IMG/VR virus record: IMGVR_UViG_3300009183_000014
Span: 1-40,360 of that record
Strand: one strand, 5' to 3'
Length of the DNA stretch: 40,360 bases
DNA from: a virus
The notes beneath the pieces are model-generated. The model was not told the origin of the DNA. It made no database searches and saw only the letters and a list, made by a program, of their open reading frames with translations. Shown one piece after another: positions 15,457-23,327 of the stretch. The position numbers were made by a program, and so were the translations under genes. The number at the start of each line of letters is the position of its first letter. The first letter of the stretch is position 1.

Positions 15457-16050
15457 ATGTCATTCTTTTCACCTGAAACATCAAACACCGGCAGCAGCTC
15501 GATTGAACTGATTCCTGCCGGGACAATCGCCAAAGTCGTCATCATCGTCCGTGACATTAAGCACAGCCAGTCCACTGGGGCCAAATACTTGGATTTGGAG
15601 CTGGTAGTGGACGGCGGCAAGTACGACCGTCGCCGCATCTTCTCGGTCATTTGTGACCCGTGGGATTCCGCGACATCTCAGAAGGCCAAGGAGATGGCCG
15701 TTGGCGGCATCACGCGAATCATGGAGTCGATTGGCGTTTTCAACGCTGCTAACCCAGAGACTTACAACGCATTCAACAACGCCGGTATCCAAGATGTCGC
15801 CGAGGCCATGAACACGAAGTCTTTGCACATTGTGATTGGAATCCAGAAGGGCAAGGATGGCCGCGCTGACAAGAACGAGGTCAAAGAGTGGACTTCGCCA
15901 AATCCTAAGAGCAACGGATACAAGTCGTATCAGTTGGCGCAGTCTGGAGCCGAGTCTATTGGTGGAGCAGGGGCTTCAACAGCGGAGCCAACTATCAATA
16001 AGCCCGCATCGCCCGCACTAGGTACGGTAAAGCCGCCCTGGATGAAGTAG
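15457..16050 (+). CDS. DUF669-like probable single-stranded DNA-binding protein
   Basis: Encodes 197 residues. The opening pattern (I-E-L-I-P-A-G-T-I-A-K-V-V-I, then Y-L-D-L-E-L-V-V-D-G-G-K-Y-D-R-R-R-I-F) is typical of DUF669 proteins, which have an OB-like beta core and pair with Sak4-like ATPases. The C-terminal 45 residues are low-complexity (Ala, Ser, Gly, Pro) and end in P-P-W-M-K, like the flexible tail of single-strand-binding proteins although not acidic. The gene begins one base after the ATPase gene, with an AT-rich leader and no Shine-Dalgarno. Confidence 0.8.
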   Translation: MSFFSPETSNTGSSSIELIPAGTIAKVVIIVRDIKHSQSTGAKYLDLELVVDGGKYDRRRIFSVICDPWDSATSQKAKEMAVGGITRIMESIGVFNAANPETYNAFNNAGIQDVAEAMNTKSLHIVIGIQKGKDGRADKNEVKEWTSPNPKSNGYKSYQLAQSGAESIGGAGASTAEPTINKPASPALGTVKPPWMK

Positions 16051-16198
16051 GTTAATATCTTTTGAGTTGGTTCTTACAAAAAGAAACTAGCCAACCCAAA
16101 AGATTGCAGTTATCAATCTCCCCGTGCCATTCACGGGGCACACGCGACAGGCCATGCTATGCAGGGAGATCCTGCGGGAAGGTTAGTTATCATACCTT
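16051..16198 (+). ncRNA. Structured leader/candidate cis-regulatory RNA before the helicase gene
   Basis: This 148-base gene-free gap is full of inverted repeats. Helix 1 pairs 16057-16070 with 16091-16104 (13 of 14 pairs), and its loop holds a TTCTT/AAGAA hairpin. Helix 2 pairs CCCCGTG (16120-16126) with CACGGGG (16132-16138). Helix 3 pairs GCAGG (16161-16165) with CCTGC (16171-16175). ATCTCCC (16116-16122) can instead pair with GGGAGAT (16164-16170), which would break helices 2 and 3. This switch-like layout resembles a regulatory leader. A DNA role such as a replication or packaging site is also possible. Confidence 0.5.
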
Positions 16199-17857
16199 GT
16201 GAAACAGCCGTCGCGGTTTACTAAAAAAATGATTCTCAGACCACGACAAAAATTATTTGTAGAGAAATGCCATCAGGCACTTGATCAGTACGGCGCCGCT
16301 CTCGGAGTAGCGCCAACCGGAGCAGGCAAAACTGTTATGCTGTCCGCAGCCGCCTCACGGTACAAGCGGACGTTGATACTTCAGCACCGGGATGAGTTGG
16401 TTTCCCAGAATCGGAAGACGTTCTCGGCGGTAAACCCGCGCATGAGAAGTGACTTATTCACGGCAGATCGCAAGAACTGGGGAGTAAATGCAACATTTGG
16501 CATGGTTCAGACGCTTGTAAAAGAGCGAAATCTTGCAACAATGCCGAGTGATCTTGACCTGCTGGTAGTTGATGAAGCGCACCATGTGGCGGCGTCGTCG
16601 TATCTGCGCATCATTGAGGAGTTCCGCGACCGGAATCCCAGCGGGCACATCCTAGGGCTAACAGCTACGCCGCAGCGGTCCGATAGGAAGGCTCTCATTT
16701 CAGTCTTCCCAACGGTGGCGGACATCATTCAGCTTGGAGAATTGGTGCAAGGCGGATTTCTCGTGAAGCCCAGAGGGATCGTGATGGATCTGGGGCTAAA
16801 GGCGGAGCTGGATCGAATCCCCAAGATGAGCGACTTTGACATGGACGAGGTTGCCGAGGTCATGGACAAGAGTCCGCTGAACGACCGGATCGTCAAAGAG
16901 TGGAAGGCACAGGCCGGCAAACGCCAGACCGTAGTGTTTACCGCCACCGTGGCTCACGCTGAGCACTTGTGCGAAGCTTTTGTTGAGGGCGGCATCAAGG
17001 CTGTTGTAGTGCACGGCGAAATGGCTGGCGCGGATCGGGCCGCAACACTAAAGGCATTCGACGAAGGCCGGTATCAAGTGATACTGAACGTGGCCGTGCT
17101 AACCGAGGGCTGGGACTGTCAGCCGGTGTCCTGTGTAGTCCTCGTGAGGCCATGTTCAAGCAAAAGCGTTATGCTCCAGATGGTTGGGCGCGGCCTCCGT
17201 AAGCTGGACCCTGAGCGGTATGCCGGCCAGACCAAGAGCGACTGTCTAATCATGGACTTCGGCTACAGCCTGGTGACGCATGGCAATCTGGACACTGAAA
17301 TTCGGCTTAATCCAATTCAAAAAGAAGGAGAAGCTCCAACAAAAAAATGCCCGAATTGTAACGCTGAAATACCAATAAATGTCACAGTTTGTCCAATTTG
17401 TGACTTTGAATTTGAAGGCAAAGAGGAAAAACGTGGCGTTCTCGAGGAGTTCCGGATGACTGAGGTGGAGCTAATAGATGCCTCACCGTTTCAGTGGGAG
17501 TCTATGTTTGATGGCCTTGTACTGATAGCCAACGGGATGCAGGCATGGGCAGCGGTGATTTCTTTTGGCGGATGCTTCTGGGCCGTGGGGGCTGTCGAAG
17601 GGCAGCGTCTTCAGAAGCTCGACGTAAGTGATGACAAGATCCTAGCGATCTCGAGCGCCGACGATTTTCTCCGCAAAAATGGAGATACAAGCTTGTGCCG
17701 AAAGACCCGATCATGGCTGAATCTACCACCCACACAGAAGCAGATTCAGATGCTCGCGGGGGCTTCCATGTTCAACATGAACCGCTACCGTGCGTCCTGT
17801 CTGCTGACTTGGCAGTTTAACGAGAACAAGATACGAACCAAAATCACAAGAGAGTAA
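16199..17857 (+). CDS. SF2 (DEAD/DEAH-like) DNA helicase with zinc ribbon
   Basis: Encodes 552 residues from a GTG; ATG at 16229 (residue 11) is an alternative start. Motifs in order: Walker A P-T-G-A-G-K-T (39-45), Walker B D-E-A-H (125-128), motif III T-A-T (155-157), and motif VI Q-M-V-G-R-G-L-R (327-334). A Cys4 zinc ribbon follows (C384, C387, C398, C401), then a C-terminal domain of unknown type. It is close to restriction-type and UvsW-like helicases used in phage replication and recombination. The structured leader precedes it. ATP-dependent DNA unwinding or branch remodelling is the likely role; the exact substrate is unknown. Confidence 0.9.
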   Translation: MKQPSRFTKKMILRPRQKLFVEKCHQALDQYGAALGVAPTGAGKTVMLSAAASRYKRTLILQHRDELVSQNRKTFSAVNPRMRSDLFTADRKNWGVNATFGMVQTLVKERNLATMPSDLDLLVVDEAHHVAASSYLRIIEEFRDRNPSGHILGLTATPQRSDRKALISVFPTVADIIQLGELVQGGFLVKPRGIVMDLGLKAELDRIPKMSDFDMDEVAEVMDKSPLNDRIVKEWKAQAGKRQTVVFTATVAHAEHLCEAFVEGGIKAVVVHGEMAGADRAATLKAFDEGRYQVILNVAVLTEGWDCQPVSCVVLVRPCSSKSVMLQMVGRGLRKLDPERYAGQTKSDCLIMDFGYSLVTHGNLDTEIRLNPIQKEGEAPTKKCPNCNAEIPINVTVCPICDFEFEGKEEKRGVLEEFRMTEVELIDASPFQWESMFDGLVLIANGMQAWAAVISFGGCFWAVGAVEGQRLQKLDVSDDKILAISSADDFLRKNGDTSLCRKTRSWLNLPPTQKQIQMLAGASMFNMNRYRASCLLTWQFNENKIRTKITRE

Positions 17858-17860
17858 ACT

Positions 17861-18157
17861 ATGAACAACGAACAGATCAACGCGGCCATCGCTAAAGCGT
17901 GTGGGTGGACTGACATTATTGAGCACCCAGAGTTTGGGTTGATGGGAGTTAATCCGGAAACGCACGGGTGCCGGACTGGAATTGAGTACTACTGCAACGA
18001 CTTGAATGCGATGCACCAAGCGGAGGAAACTCTCCCGGATGGCGACTTGTGGACCATGAAGTACAATCTGCCGTTGCAGGGCGGGCTTGAGTTTAGGTCA
18101 ACGGCCCGCCAACGCGCAGAAGCGTTTCTGCGCACGCTGGGACTTTGGGAGGAATAA
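17861..18157 (+). CDS. Small protein resembling the phage ABA-sandwich family
   Basis: Encodes 98 residues. The pattern M-N-N-E-Q-I-N-A-A-I-A-K-A-C-G-W near the start, then Y-C-N-D-L-N-A-M-H-Q-A-E and a C-terminal A-R-Q-R-A-E-A-F-L-R-T-L-G-L-W is common in small phage proteins classed as ABA-sandwich (from memory). No catalytic motif was seen. It lies three bases after the helicase and three before the next gene, so it is cotranscribed with the replication genes. Function unknown. Confidence 0.7.
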   Translation: MNNEQINAAIAKACGWTDIIEHPEFGLMGVNPETHGCRTGIEYYCNDLNAMHQAEETLPDGDLWTMKYNLPLQGGLEFRSTARQRAEAFLRTLGLWEE

Positions 18158-18160
18158 ATT

Positions 18161-18619
18161 ATGAAATCCAAAACAGAAACACTGGCGTCTGCATTACGCA
18201 TACTGGCCAACGACATCCAATCGCCTGACGACGTTCCGGCAACGTGCCTGCGTGAGGCGGCTGACAGTTTGGAATGGCTGACACGAGAACGCGACACAGA
18301 ACAAAACCGCGCTGATAAGCATTACGAAAATTACTGCGAAATTCTAAAACGAATAGATCGAATTGCAAATCAACGTGACAAAGCTTGGGATGAGATAGAA
18401 AGGCTAAAGGCCGAACTGCACGACACGATTGAGTCGTACAAACTGAGCAACCTTCAGCCAAAGACAACTCGCCCTGAACCCTCGCGGCTGGAGATTGCTG
18501 CTTGGCTCAAAGCAGGTTGGTTTGCTAATCGTGATGCGGATTTTAACGCAGCAGATCACGGGTGGTGGGTTGAACAGGCAGACAAACTTATTGCAGCAGC
18601 AAGGGAGGAAATTAAATGA
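18161..18619 (+). CDS. Helical coiled-coil protein, unknown function
   Basis: Encodes 152 residues. Residues 1-45 resemble the small phage domain with A-L-R-I-L-A-N-D-I-Q and C-L-R-E-A-A-D-S-L-E. Residues about 45-100 form a charged coiled coil (Arg/Glu/Lys/Asp rich), and a last helical part contains W-L-K-A-G-W. GGAGG sits 9 bases before the ATG. The gene overlaps the next by 4 bases. A structural or partner role in the replication operon is only a guess. Confidence 0.65.
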   Translation: MKSKTETLASALRILANDIQSPDDVPATCLREAADSLEWLTRERDTEQNRADKHYENYCEILKRIDRIANQRDKAWDEIERLKAELHDTIESYKLSNLQPKTTRPEPSRLEIAAWLKAGWFANRDADFNAADHGWWVEQADKLIAAAREEIK

Positions 18620-18768
18620 ACGACGAACCAGAAGACCAAGACGACGAACCGCTGACTATCGAGCAGAAGTTGCGCATCGAGTTAGCGTGGCGAACCTTAG
18701 AACGGGATCGTGCACTGGCTGACGTTAGGGATTTACGCCGCAGAGTAAACGAACTTTCAAATGTTTAA
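18616..18768 (+). CDS. Small acidic/helical protein (50 residues)
   Basis: ATG at 18616 sits just after GGGAGGAA and overlaps the previous gene by 4 bases; its stop overlaps the nuclease start at 18761 by 8 bases. The peptide begins with an acidic stretch (MNDEPEDQDDEPL) and continues as a charged helix ending in R-R-V-N-E-L-S-N-V. Strong ribosome binding site and tight overlaps on both sides support a real gene. Function unknown. Confidence 0.65.
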   Translation: MNDEPEDQDDEPLTIEQKLRIELAWRTLERDRALADVRDLRRRVNELSNV

Positions 18769-19549
18769 GCCATCAAAGCAATACCACAACGAGGACATTG
18801 AGGCCGCTGTAAACAATGCACTTATCACAGCCAGATCGAAAGAAGATCGCCGCACTTATCTGGGGGCGTCCCGCTGGGGACATCATTGCGAACGTGCGCT
18901 CGGATATGAGTATCATGCTACCGAGCGGGATGACATGTCCAAGCCCCAGTTCGGCCCCGACCTGTACCGCGTATTCGACATGGGACACGACGGCGAGAGT
19001 CGCATGTCCCAGTATCTGCGAATGGCGGGGTTTGAGTTGCAGACAGAAAAGCCGGGCGGAGGTCAAATAGGCTTCTCCGTCTGCGACGGGAAGTTGGGAG
19101 GACACTGCGACGGTATTGTGCACAGTGGTCCCGGCATCACCAAGGTGCCGCTTGTCTGGGAGAACAAGGCTCTCAACAACAAGAGCTGGAACGACACTAA
19201 AGACAAGGGCGTTGCCAAAAGTAAACCACTGTATTACGTCCAGATGCAGACCTACATTGCATATCTTGGATTAGAAGGATATCTTTTCACCGCGATGAAC
19301 AGGGATACTGGTGAGGTATTTGCCGAGCTGGGAGAGCCAGACATGAGGACGGCACAAGAAGCCAGCGACCGCGCTTTGCGCGTAGTGGAAAGCCAGCACC
19401 CAGAACAGTTACCCCGCTGTTCAACCGAGGAAACCGATTGGCGCTGTCGGTTCTGTGACTTCAAGAAGCGGTGCTGGGGGAAGTTGGGGGCGCCCGCGCC
19501 AGAACTGGGCGGAATCAAATTCACACTGGGAGTTAAACAGAGGGCATAA
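18761..19549 (+). CDS. PD-(D/E)XK nuclease, Cas4/RecB-like with probable Fe-S cluster
   Basis: Encodes 262 residues. Nuclease motifs: G-H-D-G-E (75-79), G-G-H-C-D-G (113-118, metal ligand D117), W-E-N-K-A (133-137, E134 and K136) and the Q-M-Q-T-Y-I-A-Y helix (161-168). Cysteines C43, C229, C232 and C238 are spaced as in Cas4 and AddB-type iron-sulphur nucleases (one N-terminal Cys and a C-terminal C-R-F-C...C-W). It probably resects DNA ends for the Sak4-like system, but this is inferred from neighbours. It is followed directly by the primase-helicase gene (TAATG overlap). Confidence 0.85.
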   Translation: MFKPSKQYHNEDIEAAVNNALITARSKEDRRTYLGASRWGHHCERALGYEYHATERDDMSKPQFGPDLYRVFDMGHDGESRMSQYLRMAGFELQTEKPGGGQIGFSVCDGKLGGHCDGIVHSGPGITKVPLVWENKALNNKSWNDTKDKGVAKSKPLYYVQMQTYIAYLGLEGYLFTAMNRDTGEVFAELGEPDMRTAQEASDRALRVVESQHPEQLPRCSTEETDWRCRFCDFKKRCWGKLGAPAPELGGIKFTLGVKQRA

Positions 19550-21993
19550 TGATGACACAAAAAATAGAAAACTTGGCTTTCTTCGATGAGAGCCAGGTCA
19601 GGGAACACTTGTCTTTTATCTTCGGAAATTTAGACTTCCAGCCCGGAGCATACGTGTGTCTTCGAGGGATTGGGGAGAAGGGCACTTCTCAAGAAGGCAC
19701 GTTCAGGGAGGAGTTCTTTTTTGAGCCGGCAGTGGAACAGAACTGGATGAATGCAGCGGTGGAGCACTGCCGCCGGTGGGGTCAGCATGCCGTGGCCTCG
19801 TTTATTGTGCCGTGTGTACTCAAGGCGCCAAAGGCGACATCGACGAACGTGTCAATGTTCACGACGGTCGTGGCCGATTTTGATGCCGGAAACACTGATG
19901 AGCGGATTGCGTGGGTTGCGGAACACATTGGTGTGCCGGATCTGGTGGTGGAGTCCGGTGGCACAACCGAGGCCGGTACACCAAAGCGCCATGTTTGGTG
20001 GAAGATTGAGCCGACCGCTGACATCGAGGGCGTCATCAATCTCCGGCATGAGATAGCCGAGAAAGCGGGTGGTGACCTCATGTTAGGCCGAGGCGTGAAG
20101 TCTAATCCGTTTGGGCGGTCGCATCAGCCGGTGCGAATAGCAGGCACAGTACACGGCAAGGGCGGTACGGCGAAGCCGTGCAAGTTTGAATGGAGTGGAG
20201 AGAACAATGGGGACAGGTGTCATGTTGTATTTGCAGATGTAGTGAGGAATGTGGACTCGGCGCCGTGGGCAGTTGCGGCCTCGGTGTCCTTAGGGGACGG
20301 AAATAACGTGATTCGGGGACTCTTTGGGGAAGACACAACAAACGCAGGCGAGGACTTCGAGCCCGTGAATCTGACGCGGGACGTTCATGCCAATGGCGAA
20401 ACCGTGACCCGCTTCGGGGAGTTCAACCGAGTGGCCGGTCACTACATCCACTGTGTTCGGCGCGGAGACATGGATAAGGTGGAGGCTTTTGAGGCGTTGT
20501 CTGGTTGGGTTGTGGCTCATATGAAACCAGCGTGGCCAGAGGTCAGGATCCGGGCTGAGTGGGAGGCCTTGTGCCGTCAAGACGTGTCCTCAAAAGGTGC
20601 GTTTACAGAGAAAAAGTCGGGGACAGAGACTTTGCCGATAGGTGAGAATGGTCTGCTGGCGTGGAGCGCACACCGATGGATTACCGATCCAGTGCCGGTG
20701 CATGAGGAGCTGGTAGAGGGCTTGGTGCTGAAGGGTGAGCCGCATCTGTTTGTGGGTGAAGGTGGATCTGGGAAGACGTTCTTGGTTGCCGATCTGGCGC
20801 TGAAGGTGGCGGCATGGGAGAAAGGGCGGGACCATTACTGGTGCGGACAAAAGATTCGAGGTGGCGGCACTGCCGTTTTGATTCTGTGTGAGGACAGCCA
20901 GACTGAGATGCATATCCGCATCAAGCAGCTTGATCAAGGTGGGTTGATAGACCGCGCCGGTGACAGGCTGATTGTGCTGCCAATGACCAACATTGGGGGC
21001 GCCTTTCCGCTCACCGAGCGAGATTTTAAAACTGGTGGCACTGTGACCAGTGACAAGTGGAGGCGTATGTTGGATCTGATGAAGGCACTGCCGGAGCCGC
21101 CGGTGCTGGTTGCTATCGACACTCTTAACAGTGTATCTCACGGGGACGAGAACTCGAACGTGGTCATTGCCGAGATGATGCGAGAAGCACACAGGGTGTG
21201 TGGGGAGCTGGGGGCGGCTCTGCTCATCAACCACCATATCCGCAAGTCTAATGAGCCTTTAAGATCGCTCGAAGAATTACGCAGTGCGATCCGTGGGGCC
21301 AGCGCCATACCGTCGTACTTCCGAATCAACTTCGGGATGTTTCATGCCAGTGATTTTGAGCGGCGCATGAAGGCTATGGGTATGGTGCCGAAGCGGGGCG
21401 CCATGTGGAAGTTCGGGGTCGTAAAAGCGAATATCCATGGTCTGCTTCAGGGAGAAAGGACATTGCTAAGAAACGGCATTGGACTTCTCGAGGACATCAC
21501 GATCAATGATGCGTATGCCGCCGTGAATGTGAATGAGCGTGTGGCGTGGATGGTATATGCCATACAGCAGGCGGCATCGGCTTTGCATCCGTATGCCGTA
21601 GGGGGCAAGAATGCCGCAAACGGCCTGTATAAGCGCAGGAACGAGTTGCCGCAGATACTTCGGGGAGTGGGTTGGCGGGAGTTTGGGAATTTAGTAGAGG
21701 ACGCATTGGTGAAGGGATTGCTTGTGCCGTGTGCAGTACGAGGATCGAAATCGAAGACGTATTTGGATGTGCCAGGTGGGGTTTTGTCGCAGGACGAAGC
21801 CGGTGTGACCATCGCGTCTGGGTCGTATAATACCGCCCCAGAGTGGGACGATTACTACTTTGACGCGGACAGCGGAGAGGTCGTTTTAGTGGCCAAAAAC
21901 AACGCATGGAAAGCGCAATTTTCGCCCGTCCCCGAGCCCATGGGTGGAAAGAGTGGTTCGGTAGTCGAAATTGAGCCCGAGGACACGCTTTAG
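19549..21993 (+). CDS. Fused primase-like and RepA-type helicase protein
   Basis: Encodes 814 residues. Residues about 80-210 resemble a primase/polymerase-like fold: V-V-A-D-F-D-A-G (D110, D112), K-R-H-V-W-W (H148) and R-G-V-K-S-N-P-F-G-R-S-H-Q-P-V-R-I-A-G, matching phage and plasmid PrimPol patterns. Residues about 395-570 form an AAA_25/RepA helicase core with Walker A G-E-G-G-S-G-K-T (403-410), Walker B V-A-I-D-T-L-N (521-527) and N-H-H-I-R-K (561-566). A helical C-terminus follows. It would prime and unwind the origin for host polymerase. Repeats of GAGGACACG begin inside its last codons and continue downstream. Confidence 0.82.
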   Translation: MMTQKIENLAFFDESQVREHLSFIFGNLDFQPGAYVCLRGIGEKGTSQEGTFREEFFFEPAVEQNWMNAAVEHCRRWGQHAVASFIVPCVLKAPKATSTNVSMFTTVVADFDAGNTDERIAWVAEHIGVPDLVVESGGTTEAGTPKRHVWWKIEPTADIEGVINLRHEIAEKAGGDLMLGRGVKSNPFGRSHQPVRIAGTVHGKGGTAKPCKFEWSGENNGDRCHVVFADVVRNVDSAPWAVAASVSLGDGNNVIRGLFGEDTTNAGEDFEPVNLTRDVHANGETVTRFGEFNRVAGHYIHCVRRGDMDKVEAFEALSGWVVAHMKPAWPEVRIRAEWEALCRQDVSSKGAFTEKKSGTETLPIGENGLLAWSAHRWITDPVPVHEELVEGLVLKGEPHLFVGEGGSGKTFLVADLALKVAAWEKGRDHYWCGQKIRGGGTAVLILCEDSQTEMHIRIKQLDQGGLIDRAGDRLIVLPMTNIGGAFPLTERDFKTGGTVTSDKWRRMLDLMKALPEPPVLVAIDTLNSVSHGDENSNVVIAEMMREAHRVCGELGAALLINHHIRKSNEPLRSLEELRSAIRGASAIPSYFRINFGMFHASDFERRMKAMGMVPKRGAMWKFGVVKANIHGLLQGERTLLRNGIGLLEDITINDAYAAVNVNERVAWMVYAIQQAASALHPYAVGGKNAANGLYKRRNELPQILRGVGWREFGNLVEDALVKGLLVPCAVRGSKSKTYLDVPGGVLSQDEAGVTIASGSYNTAPEWDDYYFDADSGEVVLVAKNNAWKAQFSPVPEPMGGKSGSVVEIEPEDTL

Positions 21994-22275
21994 GACACGA
22001 GGACACGATGTGCCAACAGAGTAAACGGCGTGTGCGTGTCCTCTGAGGACACGTTCGAGGACACGCAAAAATACGTTGAAATCACGTCGTGTCCTCAAAC
22101 GTGTTTTTTGGGGGTGTTTGAGGACGGGGTTAAGTTATTGAAAATGCGAACTTTAAGTGATTTGAGGACACGGGGACTATATATAGGGAATAGGGATAAG
22201 TCCCCTAGTTCCCGTATCCTCATATATTCGGATACCCTTAACCGCTTACGCTAGGGTATCCGTATGAGGACCGTG
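21979..22275. other. Candidate replication origin: iteron array with inverted repeats
   Basis: Seven exact copies of GAGGACACG or its complement start at 21979, 21999, 22035 (reverse), 22045, 22057, 22088 (reverse) and 22164, with one-mismatch copies at 21991 and 22213 (reverse). 22035-22053 is a perfect palindrome with one central base. GTCCTCAAAC (22091-22100) pairs with GTTTGAGGAC (22116-22125). CGGATACCCT (22229-22238) pairs with AGGGTATCCG (22253-22262), flanked by CCTCATA/TATGAGG. AT-rich stretches lie at 22129-22163 and 22176-22190. There is no convincing gene from 21994 to 22350. The location just behind the primase-helicase gene fits an origin. Confidence 0.6.
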
Positions 22276-22350
22276 AACGCTTCGCTTCACCTTATATTTT
22301 GCGGCGGTGCTCAAAGTTTGCAAAAAAGTGCGTATACATAAAAACAGCGT

Positions 22351-22830
22351 ATGAGTGAAATGATCGTTAGAGTAGTCGTAGCCGGAGAGCCGCACAGTCA
22401 GCCGAGACCGAGGTTTGTGAGAGGCCGTGTAATCTCGAATATCAGCCCTGCGGTATCACGATGGCAGCGGGAGGTAGAAACGGCGTGTAGGGCGGCATTG
22501 TGTGCGATTGCGGGCAGGATAACGCAGGGCATGGCGCTGCGGGTGGATGTGACGTTCTTCTTCCCAACCAAGAAGTCTGACCGCTGGGGCAAGCCGCACA
22601 CGATGAAGCCGGATCGCGACAACTGCGATAAGCTCATCTTGGATGAGGCCACCAAGGCAGGTTTGTTTGGAGGGGATGACTGCCGCGTGTCCGCTGGCAT
22701 GATCCGAAAGTACTGGGTGAGCCCGCAGGGCCAAGGCGCGGTCATTGAGATCTACGAGGACACGTCCACCACGGACATCAATGGAGTCGAGCAGCGTGAG
22801 CTACCGTTTGAGAAGCCGGTTTGGCTTTAA
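22351..22830 (+). CDS. rusA: RusA-family Holliday junction resolvase
   Basis: Encodes 159 residues. The start V-V-V-A-G-E-P-H-S-Q-P-R-P-R matches RusA proteins, and the core motif K-P-D-R-D-N-C-D-K-L-I-L-D-E-A (86-100) carries the catalytic aspartates (D88, D90), with G-G-D-D-C-R-V (107-113) supplying another acidic site. RusA cuts four-way junctions made during recombination and replication, preparing DNA for packaging. No clear Shine-Dalgarno precedes the ATG, and the gene follows the candidate origin. One further GAGGACACG copy lies inside it at 22756. After it the coding strand reverses. Confidence 0.92.
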   Translation: MSEMIVRVVVAGEPHSQPRPRFVRGRVISNISPAVSRWQREVETACRAALCAIAGRITQGMALRVDVTFFFPTKKSDRWGKPHTMKPDRDNCDKLILDEATKAGLFGGDDCRVSAGMIRKYWVSPQGQGAVIEIYEDTSTTDINGVEQRELPFEKPVWL

Positions 22831-22892
22831 AACCACAAAGCCCCCGGCGCTCCGTTCATTGTGTGCATCATGGGGTTGGTGTTGGTTAAAGG

Positions 22893-23084
22893 CTACACTC
22901 GCTTGAAGTTAAGCCAAATATCGCAGTTGTTACAGAGGCAGACGCTGTGCTTGTTTTCTAGCTTGATAACAATCCACAGCCCAGTATCCACAAGTTCGGT
23001 GATCTTGTAGGTGCATCCGGTGGCTTTGTTCTTCCACTTGCTGCCGATAGGGTGCTCTTCATCGTAGGACTTTGAGGTGCTCAT
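22893..23084 (-). CDS. Small protein with a Cys pair, unknown function
   Basis: Minus-strand gene of 63 residues from the Met at 23084; a longer frame to 23153 would run into repetitive non-coding DNA. It reads M-S-T-S-K-S-Y-D-E-E-H-P-I-G-S-K-W at the start, has strands around I-T-E-L-V-D-T-G-L-W-I-V-I-K-L, and ends with C-L-C-N-N-C-D-I-W-L. The Cys-x-Cys-x-x-Cys group could bind metal. It lies beyond the terminator at 23531-23552, so it probably has its own promoter in the 23085-23520 gap. It is convergent with rusA, 62 bases away. Confidence 0.5.
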   Translation of the reverse strand: MSTSKSYDEEHPIGSKWKNKATGCTYKITELVDTGLWIVIKLENKHSVCLCNNCDIWLNFKRV

Positions 23085-23136
23085 TGGTTGTTTTTGGCTT
23101 ACTTGGTTGCGTTTTTGTTTGTTACTGCTTGGTTTT

Positions 23137-23202
23137 GGGTCCCCTTTTTCCAAGTAAATTCACTTTTGAGAAATGGTCTAGCCAATTTTGGTTTTAGGAA
23201 TT
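23137..23202. repeat. Imperfect 66-bp direct repeat, copy A
   Basis: Aligns with 23261-23327. Shared blocks in order are GGGTCCCCTTTTTC, AGTAAATT, ACTTTTGA, AAATGGT and ATTTTGGTTTT, with short substitutions between them. The copies are 124 bp apart in a gap with no convincing gene. Confidence 0.8.
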
Positions 23203-23260
23203 GGTTCAGGCTTGCCAAGGCTTCAGCGTTTTGTTCGTCTAGGCGCAAACTCAAGAATCT

Positions 23261-23327
23261 GGGTCCCCTTTTTCGGAGTAAATTGACTTTTGACAAATGG
23301 TTTCAGCGATTTTGGTTTTGGGGAATT
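23261..23327. repeat. Imperfect 66-bp direct repeat, copy B
   Basis: Second copy of the unit at 23137-23202, with the same block order and a one-base longer last segment. Differences cluster in short patches (CA/GG, C/G, G/C), which suggests an old duplication under partial constraint or two related protein or RNA sites. Confidence 0.8.

Noticed and set aside
21979-22172. Repeated GAGGACACG considered as a CRISPR array
   Set aside because: Units are nine bases, occur in both orientations and have irregular spacing; no cas operon is present.
22030-22254. A 74-codon plus-strand frame across the repeat array
   Set aside because: It is built from the iterons and hairpins and has no ribosome binding site; treated as non-coding.
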